Assembly (NCBI RefSeq): GCF_001425785.1
Contig: NZ_LMDI01000005.1
Span: 153,300-217,299 of the forward strand
Source of the DNA: Rhizobacter sp. Root1221
GTDB lineage: Bacteria; Pseudomonadota; Gammaproteobacteria; Burkholderiales; Burkholderiaceae_C
Reading direction: 5' to 3'
Length of the DNA: 64,000 bases
In this document: positions 54,650-63,040 of the stretch, in pieces
How the letters are laid out: each line of letters opens with the position of its first letter
Numbering within the stretch: position 1 is the first letter of the stretch
Made by a program: the position numbers and the translations under genes
The notes under the pieces: generated by a model
Database searches by the model: none
Seen by the model: only the letters and a program-made list of their open reading frames with translations
What the model was told of the DNA's origin: nothing

Positions 54650-54765
54650 GCGCCAGGGGAGCCAAGCGCAGCGAGGCGACAGATCAAGCTACCCGCGAGC
54701 CCGGGTCCCTCGGGCGACCCGGGGCGCCCCCCTCGGGGGGGCAGGAGCGAAGCGACGTGGGGGGC
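54650..54765 (-). repeat. dispersed intergenic repeat, copy 2 (inverse of 17185)
   Basis: The complement of this stretch starts with GGCCCCCCACGTCGCTTCGC, then CTGCCCCCC with a GGGGG partner, GCCCCGGGTCGCC and GCGGGTAGCTTGATCTGTCG, in the same order as copy 1. Like copy 1 it begins directly after the stop codon of a gene (here the minus-strand gene ending at 54766). Confidence 0.75.
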
Positions 54766-55125
54766 CTAAAGATCACTGAAGTTCGTGTCGTCGATGAGCG
54801 AGTTGAAGCCCGTGTCGACGAAGAGGCGGAGCGAGTTCTTCGAGATGCGTTCCCGGAAGTTCTTCCGGGCGAAAAGCTTGGCCTGCGCCTCGCCGGGCAG
54901 GTCGGTGATGTTGATGATGTTCTTGACGATCAGGGTGTCGATCACGTCTTCGATCACCCGCACGAAGTCGGCGTCGAGGCGGCCGAAATCGCTTTGCTGG
55001 GGGGCGGAGTGGCCCAGGAAGGTCATCAGCTCCGCGTGGCCGTCGGGCACGAACTCCATGCCGGGGGCGCCGTGGCGGTGAATGCTTTCGATCTGGCCGT
55101 CGGGGCCACGGCGGATGTGGGGCAT
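54766..55125 (-). CDS. uncharacterised protein often named 'tryptophan synthase beta-like'
   Basis: The 119-residue protein has a PHIRRGPDGQIESIHR start, an Asp/Glu-rich middle and the helical block DADFVRVIEDVIDTLIVKNIINITDLPGEAQAKLFARK. This matches a family widespread in betaproteobacteria under a misleading automatic name; it is not related to TrpB and has no PLP motif. No TM or signal segment. The position before the ccs genes may be chance. A dispersed repeat abuts its stop codon. Function unknown. Confidence 0.82.
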   Translation of the reverse strand: MPHIRRGPDGQIESIHRHGAPGMEFVPDGHAELMTFLGHSAPQQSDFGRLDADFVRVIEDVIDTLIVKNIINITDLPGEAQAKLFARKNFRERISKNSLRLFVDTGFNSLIDDTNFSDL

Positions 55126-55183
55126 GGTTGCGATGGGAGTGGGCGGAGTGCAGTGACTATAGACCGGTCCGCCCGCCACCGCA

Positions 55184-56324
55184 TCACAGTTCGCCGTACG
55201 AATGCAACCCGGACAGGAACATGTTGACCCCCAGGAAGGCGAAGGTGGTGACCGCCAGGCCCACCAGGGCCCACCACGCGGCCACCGGGCCACGCAGGCC
55301 CTTCATCAGCCGCATGTGCAGCCAGGCGGCATAGTTCAGCCAGACGATCAGCGCCCAGGTTTCCTTCGGGTCCCAGCTCCAGTAGCCGCCCCAGGCCTCC
55401 GCGGCCCAGAACGCGCCGAGGATGGTGGCGATGGTGAAAAACGCAAACCCCACCGCAATGGCCTTGTACATCACGTCGTCGAGCACCTCGAACGGCGGCA
55501 GCCGGTCGGCGATGCGGCGGCGGGCCGCCAGGATCCCGCCGGTGACCAGCGCGGCAATGCCGAAGTACACCGCCCAATAGCTGCTGATGGCCTCGATGGG
55601 GTTCTTGCGGAACACCACTGGCTCCAGGCACAGCACCATGCCCAGCAGGAACAGCGGCGCCAGCTGCCACCAGCGCGACTGGTGCGCCGCCTGCTTGACC
55701 AGGTACGCGAATGCCACCATGGCCGACAGGGCGAACGTGCCGTAGCCGATGAAGTTCGCCGGCACGTGGAGTTTCATCCACCAGCTCTGCAGGGCCGGCA
55801 CCAGCGGCTGGATCTCCTGCGCCTCGCGTGCCGATGAGGGCCATCGTCACCGCGCCCCACGCGAAGCGCGAGCCGAGCTTCAGCGCCGTGTTGTCGTGGC
55901 CCCGCGCCAGGAGACCGATCCAGTACAACACCGTGCTCATGAAGATCAGCACGCTCATCCACAGGATCGCGCTCTGGCTCGACAGGAAGTACTTCAACAG
56001 GAACACGCTGTCGGCCTTCGACAGGTCGGCCCCGAACCCGTCGAGGTGCTGCTGGTACAGCGCGATGGCCACGAGCGCCGCCGCGGCCACGCCGATGGTG
56101 AGCCCGCGCAGGCGCCCCCAGAACCAGCCGAGCGCCACGAGGGCCGGCAGCACGCCGGCGAAAATGGGCTTCTCGTAGCCGTCCATCGATGCGCCATAGC
56201 GCGAGAACACCCCGATGCCCCCCAGCAGCACCGCCAGCGCGAACAGCCAGTCGTACAGGCTGCGCTGGGCGAAATAGCCGGTGCGGCCGAAGTCGAGGGT
56301 CGTGGTGGTCGTGGTGGTGGTCAT
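55184..56324 (-). pseudogene. ccsB: CcsB/ResC cytochrome c biogenesis gene with internal deletion and frameshift
   Basis: The N-terminal 166 residues (start ATG 56324, through FAWGAVTMALIGT) read in one frame. The C-terminal part, beginning REAQEIQPLVPALQSWWMKLHVP and including the WGGYWSWDPKETW heme-handling motif, reads in another. The frames meet at 55821-55835. The segment that normally lies between, including the conserved RWYESYL and VSNLYE region, is missing: about 65-70 residues by comparison with related CcsB proteins. Both halves otherwise look well preserved, so the event is recent or an assembly error. The start overlaps the resB stop by 4 nt. CcsB exports and presents heme for c-type cytochrome assembly together with ResB. 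Confidence 0.85.
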
Positions 56325-58441
56325 GCGGAAGCGCCTTTCAGCAGGGCCTGCTTGAGCGTGTCGAACTCGGCGTCGGCGTCCAGCGTGCGCCGGGCGGTGG
56401 ACATCGCGGTGCGGAGGTGCGTGCCGCCACCCTGGGCCGGCTGCAGCCAGATCCACAGGCGGCGCTCTCGCACGTACAGCATCGCGAACACGCCAACGAT
56501 CAGTGCCACGCAGCCGAGGTACACGAGGGTCTTGCCGGGCGCGCGGGCCACCTGGAACACACTCGCCTGCACCTGGGTGTAGTCCATCAGTTCGAGGATC
56601 ACCGGCGCCGGGTAGAACTGGCTGTCCGACAGCGACAGCAGCGCCTGGGTCATCCAGGCCTGGGTGGCCGCCGTGTCGGCCAATGGGGGCTGGCCGTCAG
56701 CGGCCCGGTCGAGGTTGACGAGCTCGTACAGGCTGCCACCCAGCACCCGCAGCATCACCTCGGAGATGCGCAGCCGCTCGGCCTCCGGCACCTTGACCTC
56801 GAGGTACTGCGACAGCCCGGGCAACCCGCCGATGGCGGGCTGGCCCTCGGCCGGCGGCAGGGCCCCGGCGAAGAGGTCGAGTGCAAGGCGGGTCATGGTG
56901 GCCAGCTGCGGGGCCATCTCCGGCTGCTTGAGCGGCGCGGCCAGCCGGCCGTAGCGCTGCGCCGCCGCCTCGCGGCGGGCCGGGTCGTGCAGCGCGGCGC
57001 GCAGGTGCAGCCAGCGCTCGAGCCCGTCGTTTTCATCGACGGGGATGCGCAGGTAGCGGAAGCTCTCGGCCGGGGTGTCGCGCACGCCAGCGAGGAACAG
57101 GCGCTGGCCGTCCATCTCGACCGGGGCCATGTAGTTGTTGAACTCGCGGGCCTGGCCGGCCGCGTCGCGCAGCTTGTAGCTGAACGAGGCACCCACGTTG
57201 CGCAGCGCCTTGCCGGCGCGGGCCTTGGCACCCGACCCGAGATGCGACTGCAGGCTGTCGACCAGGTCCACCTTGCGCACGTCGATGCCGCTGGCGGTGG
57301 GCTGCATGTTCTCGACGGTGATGACGCGCAGGCCGGTGAACTCGACGGTCAGCTTGTCCTTCTCGAGGGGCAGTGCGCCCGAGGTGCCCACGGTGCCGTC
57401 GAGCGCGAAGCCTTTTTCCCCCGCCGCCATCGGCAGCGCACGCAGCTTCAACTTCGAGCCGCCGTCGTCGAAGCTGCTCTGGTAGATGGCCACGCCGCGG
57501 TGGAACGCGGGTTCGTTGACCTTGACGGTGGCCGGCACGGCCGCGCCGGAGTCGTGGTCGTGGATCACCACCTCGCTCGCGAAGAGCTTGGGCATGCCCG
57601 TCTCGTAGTACTCGACGATGAACTTCTTCAGCTCGATGTCGAACGGCAGGTCCTGCAGCACCACGCCGTCTTGCTGCGACAGGATGGCGGTGCCGCGGCG
57701 GCCGCCCTCGGGCACCTCGATGTTGCCGCGGAACGTGGGCGTGCCCGGGCCGAGCCGGTGTTCGGCCGGCACGTCACGCACGAGGCCGCTGCCGTTGTAG
57801 GCCGTCTTGCCCTGCCACAGCATCTGCGCGCGCACGATCAGGTCGCCGTCGAACAGGCCACCGATGCAGATCAGCACGATGGCCGCGTGGGCGGCGATGT
57901 AGCCGAGCTTGTTCACCGCCCCCTTGCGCGCGGCGATCATGGTGCCGCGCCACTCGCCGCCTTCACGCCGCTCCTGCACCTTGGCCCGCCAGCCGCGGCC
58001 GCCCAGCACCTGGCTGACCCGCGCGAACGCCTGCTCGGGCGTTTCGGCCAGGTCGGCTTCCCCGCGGTGGTGAAAGGAAAGCAGGCTCTGCTCCCGCACG
58101 TGTTCCTTGTACTGGCGCAGGTCGGCGAGGATCTTCGGTGCGTTGCGCACGATGCACAACGTGGTGGAGACCACCAGGAACGCGAGGATGAGCAGGAACC
58201 ACCACGCGCTGTACACGCGGGTCAGGCCCACCGTGGTGAACAGCTGCGACCAGAACGGGCCGAACTGGTTCACGTAGTTCGTGGCCGGTTCGTTCTGCCG
58301 CACCACGGTGCCGATGACGGACGCGATGCAGATCAGCGTCAGCAGCGAAATGGCAAATCGCATCGACGACAGCAACTCGACGCCATCGCGCAGCACGCGC
58401 GAGCCTGAGCGGAGGTGGATGCCGGTGGTGGAGGCTGCCAT
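56321..58441 (-). CDS. resB: ResB-family cytochrome c biogenesis protein
   Basis: The 706-residue protein has TM segments near 25-45, 80-100, 160-180 and about 665-685 with a very large periplasmic domain between the last two, as in ResB/Ccs1. Typical pieces are SMRFAISLLTLICIASVIGTVVRQNEP near the start and CVALIVGVFAMLYVRERRLW near the end. It forms the heme lyase complex with CcsB in system II cytochrome c maturation. The gene is intact, in contrast to its partner, with which it overlaps by 4 nt. Cytochrome c4, a likely substrate, is encoded just upstream. Confidence 0.92.
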   Translation of the reverse strand: MAASTTGIHLRSGSRVLRDGVELLSSMRFAISLLTLICIASVIGTVVRQNEPATNYVNQFGPFWSQLFTTVGLTRVYSAWWFLLILAFLVVSTTLCIVRNAPKILADLRQYKEHVREQSLLSFHHRGEADLAETPEQAFARVSQVLGGRGWRAKVQERREGGEWRGTMIAARKGAVNKLGYIAAHAAIVLICIGGLFDGDLIVRAQMLWQGKTAYNGSGLVRDVPAEHRLGPGTPTFRGNIEVPEGGRRGTAILSQQDGVVLQDLPFDIELKKFIVEYYETGMPKLFASEVVIHDHDSGAAVPATVKVNEPAFHRGVAIYQSSFDDGGSKLKLRALPMAAGEKGFALDGTVGTSGALPLEKDKLTVEFTGLRVITVENMQPTASGIDVRKVDLVDSLQSHLGSGAKARAGKALRNVGASFSYKLRDAAGQAREFNNYMAPVEMDGQRLFLAGVRDTPAESFRYLRIPVDENDGLERWLHLRAALHDPARREAAAQRYGRLAAPLKQPEMAPQLATMTRLALDLFAGALPPAEGQPAIGGLPGLSQYLEVKVPEAERLRISEVMLRVLGGSLYELVNLDRAADGQPPLADTAATQAWMTQALLSLSDSQFYPAPVILELMDYTQVQASVFQVARAPGKTLVYLGCVALIVGVFAMLYVRERRLWIWLQPAQGGGTHLRTAMSTARRTLDADAEFDTLKQALLKGASA

Positions 58442-58494
58442 GGGTACTGCGGAGAACGGGCGGGAAGGGCAACAACAAGCAGGACAACGGCAGC

Positions 58495-58520
58495 AAAAAG
58501 GCCGGTCAGCGACCGGCCTT
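58495..58520 (-). terminator. rho-independent terminator of the cytochrome c4 gene
   Basis: Read on the minus strand, GGCCGGTC and GACCGGCC form an 8-bp stem with a short loop, followed by TTTTT. It ends transcription 25 nt after the cytochrome gene and before resB, so resB needs its own promoter or read-through. Confidence 0.85.
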
Positions 58521-58545
58521 CAGGAGCGTGCCCCGCCGAGGAAGT

Positions 58546-59175
58546 TCAGCGCATCCCGGCGATGTAGTCGGCGACGGCCTTGATTTCGGCGTCGTTCATC
58601 TTCGTGACCACGCCTACCATCTGCGGGCCGTTCTGGCGCGTGTTGCCGCGGAACGCCTTCATCTGGGCCTCGGTGTAGTCGGCGTGCTGGCCGCGCAGGC
58701 GCGGGTACTGCGACGGCAGGCCGCTGCCGGTGGGGCCGTGACAGGCCGCACAGGCCGGCACGCCACGGTCGGCGATGCCGCCGCGGTAGATCTTTTCGCC
58801 CAGCGCGATGGTGGCCTTGCTCTTGGCGGTGCCGAGCGACGGCGGCTTGCTGGCGTAGAAGGCGGTGACGTTGCGGATGTCGTCTTCGCTCAGGGCCGAT
58901 GCAAAACCCTTCATCACGGGGTTCTTGCGCTTGTCGGCCTTGAAGTCGTGCAGCTGCTTGGCCAGGTATTCCGGGTGCTGGCCCTTCAGGATCGGGTTGG
59001 CGGCAGCGCCCCGCGTGGCATCGGCCGTGTGGCAGGCGGCACACACGTTCGTGGAGATGGCCTCCCCCTTGGCCAGGTCAGGCTTCGCGGGCGCGTGGTT
59101 TTCCGCGGCGGCAGCCGGTGCGGAGAGCGAGGCTGCCAACAACAGACTGGACAACACAGGGGCAAAAGACTTCAT
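58546..59175 (-). CDS. diheme cytochrome c4
   Basis: The 209-residue protein has a Sec signal (about 1-24, cleavage after AAA) and two cytochrome c domains with CAACH motifs: C45/C48/H49 and C142/C145/H146. A likely Met ligand lies in each domain (NPVMKGF near 88; QMVGV near 180). Cytochromes c4 carry electrons between the bc1 complex and cytochrome oxidases. Its maturation would normally require the CcsB/ResB system encoded beside it, so the damaged ccsB matters here. ATG 59175 is chosen as the start of the signal peptide. Confidence 0.94.
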   Translation of the reverse strand: MKSFAPVLSSLLLAASLSAPAAAAENHAPAKPDLAKGEAISTNVCAACHTADATRGAAANPILKGQHPEYLAKQLHDFKADKRKNPVMKGFASALSEDDIRNVTAFYASKPPSLGTAKSKATIALGEKIYRGGIADRGVPACAACHGPTGSGLPSQYPRLRGQHADYTEAQMKAFRGNTRQNGPQMVGVVTKMNDAEIKAVADYIAGMR

Positions 59176-59212
59176 GGCTAGGGGCGATTCCTTGTGCAAA
59201 ACCCAGCGATTT

Positions 59213-59218
59213 TACAAT
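59213..59218 (+). promoter_or_regulatory. -10-like TACAAT for engB
   Basis: TACAAT lies 19 bp before the chosen ATG at 59238, a normal distance for a short leader. It overlaps an alternative in-frame ATG at 59217, which is a reason to prefer the downstream start. Confidence 0.4.
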
Positions 59219-59237
59219 GCAAGTTTTGGGCGTCCGA

Positions 59238-59945
59238 ATGACCGACGAAAACAATTCCAAACCGCAGGTCGCCGTCTCCGTGGATCCGGAGAAGCAGGCG
59301 TTGGCCTGGAGCCACACCGCTCGCTTCCTGACCACCGCCAGCCAGCTTGACCAGCTCCCCTCCACCGAGCTCCCCGAAATCGCTTTCGTGGGCCGGTCCA
59401 ACGCCGGCAAGTCCACCGCCATCAACACGCTGACGCAGCAGAAACGCCTCGCGTTTGCCTCGAAGACACCCGGCCGCACCCAGCACATCAACCTCTTCGA
59501 ACTGGGCCCGAAACTCCAGCCCGACGCGTTGTTTGCCGACTTGCCCGGCTACGGCTACGCCGCCGTGGCCCGTGGTGCCAAGCTGCGTTGGCAGAAAGTG
59601 ATGGCTGACTACCTCGAGGTTCGCCGCTCGCTGGCGGGGGTGGTGCTGATGGTGGATTCGCGCCTCGGCTTCACCGACCTCGACCGCCAGTTGCTCAGTT
59701 TCGTGGCCCCGCGGGTGGGCAACGGGGCGGTCAAGCTGCTGGTGCTGCTCACCAAGTCCGACAAGCTCAACCGGGCCGAGGCCAACGCCTCGTTGGCCGC
59801 GGCGCAGGCGGTGCTGGGCGAGTTGTCCACCGACGAGGCCGATGTCAGCATGTCGCTGTTCTCGGCTTTGAAGAAGTCCGGCGTCGGTGACGCCGCCCAG
59901 GTGTTGCACGGCTGGACTCACTCCCAGGAAGAACCCACCCCATGA
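59238..59945 (+). CDS. engB: ribosome biogenesis GTPase EngB (YihA/YsxC)
   Basis: The 235-residue protein has G1 GRSNAGKST (52-60), a switch with TPGRTQHINLFEL, G3 DLPGYGYA and G4 TKSDK. It assists assembly of the large ribosomal subunit. The ATG at 59238 follows TACAAT by 19 bp. The gene overlaps the hydrolase start by 4 nt (ATGA). In contrast to the GTPase at 51260, all nucleotide-binding motifs are intact. Confidence 0.95.
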   Translation: MTDENNSKPQVAVSVDPEKQALAWSHTARFLTTASQLDQLPSTELPEIAFVGRSNAGKSTAINTLTQQKRLAFASKTPGRTQHINLFELGPKLQPDALFADLPGYGYAAVARGAKLRWQKVMADYLEVRRSLAGVVLMVDSRLGFTDLDRQLLSFVAPRVGNGAVKLLVLLTKSDKLNRAEANASLAAAQAVLGELSTDEADVSMSLFSALKKSGVGDAAQVLHGWTHSQEEPTP

Positions 59946-60841
59946 TCGAAACGCGTGATGTCGTCCTCCCCCACGGTGTCACGCTGAGTTGCCGCGTGGC
60001 CGGGCCCGAAGGGGCGCCGGTGCTGGTGTTCCTGCACGGGTTCCCCGAAGCCGCGTTCGTGTGGGACGGGCTGCTCGCCCACTTCGCCGGCCGCTTCCGT
60101 TGCGTGGCGCCCAACCTGCGCGGGTACGAACGTTCCACCACGCCGGCCGGGGTGGAACCCTACCGGGCCAAGCACCTCGTGGCCGACCTGCGGGCGCTGG
60201 TGCTGGCGTTCGGCAGCCGGGCCGCCGCGGTCGTGGCCCACGACTGGGGAGGGGCGGTGGCGTGGACCTTCGCGGCCACGTTCCCCGACCTGCTCGAGCG
60301 CCTGATCATCGTCAACTCGCCCCATCCGGCGGTGTTCCAGCGAGAGCTGGTGAACAACCCCGCGCAGCAGGCAGCCAGCGCCTACATGAACGACTTCTGC
60401 GAGCCCGACGCCGAGCACCACCTGCAGGCCGACGACTTCGCGCAGCTCTGGAGCCTGTTCGCGCGCATGGGGGCCATGGACCCGTCCCGCCCCGGGGGCG
60501 GCTGGCTGACCGACGCGGTGCGCGACCAGTACCGCGCGGTGTGGTCGGCCGGGCTCACCGGCCCGCTGAACTACTACCGCGCCTCCCCGCTGCGCCCGCC
60601 CACCGCACCCGATTCCGCGGTGCGCACGCTCACCCTCTCCGCCGAGGCAGTCACGGTGCGTGTGCCGGTGCATGTGGTCTGGGGCGAGGCCGACGCGGCG
60701 CTGCCGCCATCGCTGCTGGACGGGCTCGAGGCGTTTGTGCCCCGGCTCACCATCGCCCGGGTGCCGGGGGCCACGCACTGGATCGTGCACGAGCAGCCCG
60801 CGCGGGTGGCCGCGGAAATCGAAGCGGCGCTGGCGGCTTAG
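59942..60841 (+). CDS. alpha/beta hydrolase (epoxide-hydrolase-like)
   Basis: The 299-residue protein has the oxyanion-hole motif HGFPE (32-36), nucleophile D101 in AHDWGG and a C-terminal His in ATHWIVHEQP. Tyr residues in the cap region (YYRASPL near 217) fit epoxide hydrolases, which use Asp as nucleophile. No signal peptide. It overlaps engB by 4 nt and converges with the DUF1631 gene. Substrate unknown. Confidence 0.88.
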   Translation: MIETRDVVLPHGVTLSCRVAGPEGAPVLVFLHGFPEAAFVWDGLLAHFAGRFRCVAPNLRGYERSTTPAGVEPYRAKHLVADLRALVLAFGSRAAAVVAHDWGGAVAWTFAATFPDLLERLIIVNSPHPAVFQRELVNNPAQQAASAYMNDFCEPDAEHHLQADDFAQLWSLFARMGAMDPSRPGGGWLTDAVRDQYRAVWSAGLTGPLNYYRASPLRPPTAPDSAVRTLTLSAEAVTVRVPVHVVWGEADAALPPSLLDGLEAFVPRLTIARVPGATHWIVHEQPARVAAEIEAALAA

Positions 60842-62905
60842 GCCGGGTTGTCCAGCCGGCGGATCAGCGCGTCCACCGCACGCTGGATCGGCGAATGCCC
60901 TTCCACCGTCTCCAGCAGCTCGGCCTTGCGCAGGCGCTCCAGCGCCCGCTGGGTCACCGAGTGGGTGCGATCGGGCGCCTCGCCGGCGTACACGAAGTAC
61001 GACCCGCGCGGGCTGCGCCACAGCAGCTGGGCCTGCGTCCAGCGGCCGTTCAGGAAGATGCGCTGGCGCACGCCGGGCGCCAGGCGGTTCACCCAGTCGG
61101 ACGCGTCTTCGGTTTCCACCGCGGTGGTGTCGGTCATCAGCGCCGCGGGCACCGTGTCCATGGACCCGAGGTCGATCAGTGAGTCGCTGAACGGCACCGG
61201 GGCCACCGGCGGCAGGGTGGTTTCCTCCCGCAGCTGCCGCACGATTTCTTCCGGTGTCAGGGCCGGGTCGGGCGTGGCCGCCGGGCGGCCCCCGGGTTTC
61301 AGGGCCTCGGTGTGCACCACCACGAGGTCGTCCAGCACGGCCTGGCGTTCAGCCTGCGGCAGGTCGATGGATGCGGCTCCGGCACGCAGCCGCTGCAGCA
61401 TCCCCGGCAGCATGGCCAGCAGGCGCTGGCGGCTTTGCGGGTGGTCGGGCGGTTGCAGGCTCCAGACGAGGTCGTCGAGCGCCTTCAGGTAGCTGTTGGT
61501 GACCTCCGACGTGTCGCCGTGTTCCAGCATCGCGGTGGCCAGCACCTTGGCCCAGGCGCCGGTGATGAAACGGCGGATGGCGGGGGTGGTGCGCACCGGG
61601 GCCAGCTGTTCCGACAGGCGGGCCGACAACTGCTGCTGCAGCTGGTCGGCCTGTTCGGCGTGCAGCAGCGTCTCGATCGACTTGCGTGCGGCGCCCTGCT
61701 GCTCGTGCAACTGCCCTTCGAGGAAGGTGTCGAGCGCGGCGAGGCCGCGCTTGTACTGTGCCGCCCCTTGCTGGCCCTGTACCGTCAGGTCGTCGATCAG
61801 GTGGCCCGAGAATGACAATAGCGCCACCAGGCGCGCGTCGGACACGTTCGGGTAGCTGGACGCGGCGTTCACGAGCCGTGCCATGAACACCCACACCGGG
61901 TGTTCATGGCGGTCGAGCATCTCGGGGTCGTGCAGCGCGATGCGGAGGGCCGACACCTGCAGGCGCCCGAGCTGGGACCGCAGCGTGGGGTGCAGCCCCG
62001 GGTCGGACACGATGATCTCGAAGAGGCGGGCGATCAACTCGATCACCTGCCGCTCCATCGACGCGCCGGTAGTGGCGAGCAGCGACGCGCGATGTTCGAG
62101 CAGTCTTGGCGCGGCGGTGGCACCGGTGGCCGACGGCATGCGGCTCAGCAGGGCCTCGATGCGCGACAGGGCGCTGTCCAGGTCTCCCGGTGCGGCACCG
62201 GCGGACTGGCGGCCTTCGGGCATGGTGCGGCGCAACGCGTCGAGCGCGCCGGGCTGCGTGACGTTCACGGCGGGCGCACGGGTGCCGGCACCCGCCCTGG
62301 CGCTCCAGGCGCGACGTGGCCGCCGCCCACGCCGACTTGAGCAGCGGCGCCATCGCCGTGGCCGACACCCGCAACAGCAGCGACTGTTGCGGCGGCGCGA
62401 TGGGTAGCGATTCCGCCGCTTCGGCCAGGGCCTGTGCATAGGCGCGCGGACGCAGCGGGTTCGATTCGGCCGTGGTGTGTTCCAGCCCGCGCAGCGTCGA
62501 CGTGAAGGTCTGCAGCTCGCGCAACTCCCACTCGGCGATGGTGTCGATCTCCTGGATCGCGCGCGACAGGCCGATCTCGGATTCGACCCGGTTCTCGTCC
62601 ATCAACTGCAGGCCGCCGAGGCCGCTCGTGTGCACCGACGTGGGGCCGGCGTCGTCGGTGGAAGGGGCCATGTCGGCCACCACCGCGTTGCGCAGCGCGT
62701 CGACGAAGCGGCGCTGGTACGTCACCCGGTGCTGGGCCAGGGCGTGGGCCAGGTCGAAATGGTGTTGGCGCTCGGATGCGTTCAGCAGCGTGTCGCCGGG
62801 CTGGCGGAGCTGGGTCTGGATGGCCGCAAGCGTGCGAGCGATCAGGTCGGCCGAACGGCCGAGCTCGCCTTCGACAAAGGCTTGAAGCAGGGGGGCATTC
62901 GCCAT
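60838..62905 (-). pseudogene. DUF1631-family gene with single-base frameshift
   Basis: The N-terminal ~200 residues (start ATG 62905) and the C-terminal ~490 residues read in two frames. They join smoothly if one base is removed from a CCC run at 62295-62297 (GGG on the coding strand). The joined product is about 689 residues, of the DUF1631 family, which is common in betaproteobacteria and occasionally misnamed thymidine phosphorylase. It is mostly helical, with acidic and hydrophobic runs and no TM segment. Both halves keep full coding character, so the shift is either very recent or a sequencing error in a homopolymer. Function unknown. It ends 4 nt into the hydrolase gene, converging. Confidence 0.8.
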
Positions 62906-62967
62906 CGTTCTTGGGGGCGTTGGTTTTGCAAACCATTATGCGACGGCCCACACCGTGCAACCCCAAG

Positions 62968-62994
62968 AAAAAGGGCTGCCGAAGCAGCCCTTTC
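62968..62994 (-). terminator. rho-independent terminator of groEL
   Basis: On the minus strand AAGGGCTGC and GCAGCCCTT form a 9-bp stem around TTCG, followed by a T-rich run. It lies about 47 nt after the groEL stop and is the clearest terminator in the window. Confidence 0.9.
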
Positions 62995-63040
62995 GCAGTG
63001 CGCAGAGGCAATGGCCGGACCGCGAGGTCCGGCCGGGACA

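Larger units (their letters stand above)
54165..54765. other. 601-bp non-coding region made of dispersed repeats
   Basis: No gene is supported here, although frames stay open on both strands because of high GC. It contains a perfect 11-bp inverted repeat at 54359-54384, a CCCGGCTTCCGCCGG hairpin at 54583-54602, many GCTTCGC/GCGAAG-type short motifs and the inverse copy of the repeat found at 17185. Composition and motif density mark it as a composite of genomic repeats between msrP and the gene ending at 54766. Confidence 0.65.

Noticed and set aside
54152-54779. Overlapping open frames of 160-185 codons on both strands between msrP and its neighbour
   Set aside because: Products are Arg/Pro-rich without domains and the DNA is made of inverted repeats; similar false proteins are often predicted from such intergenic repeats.
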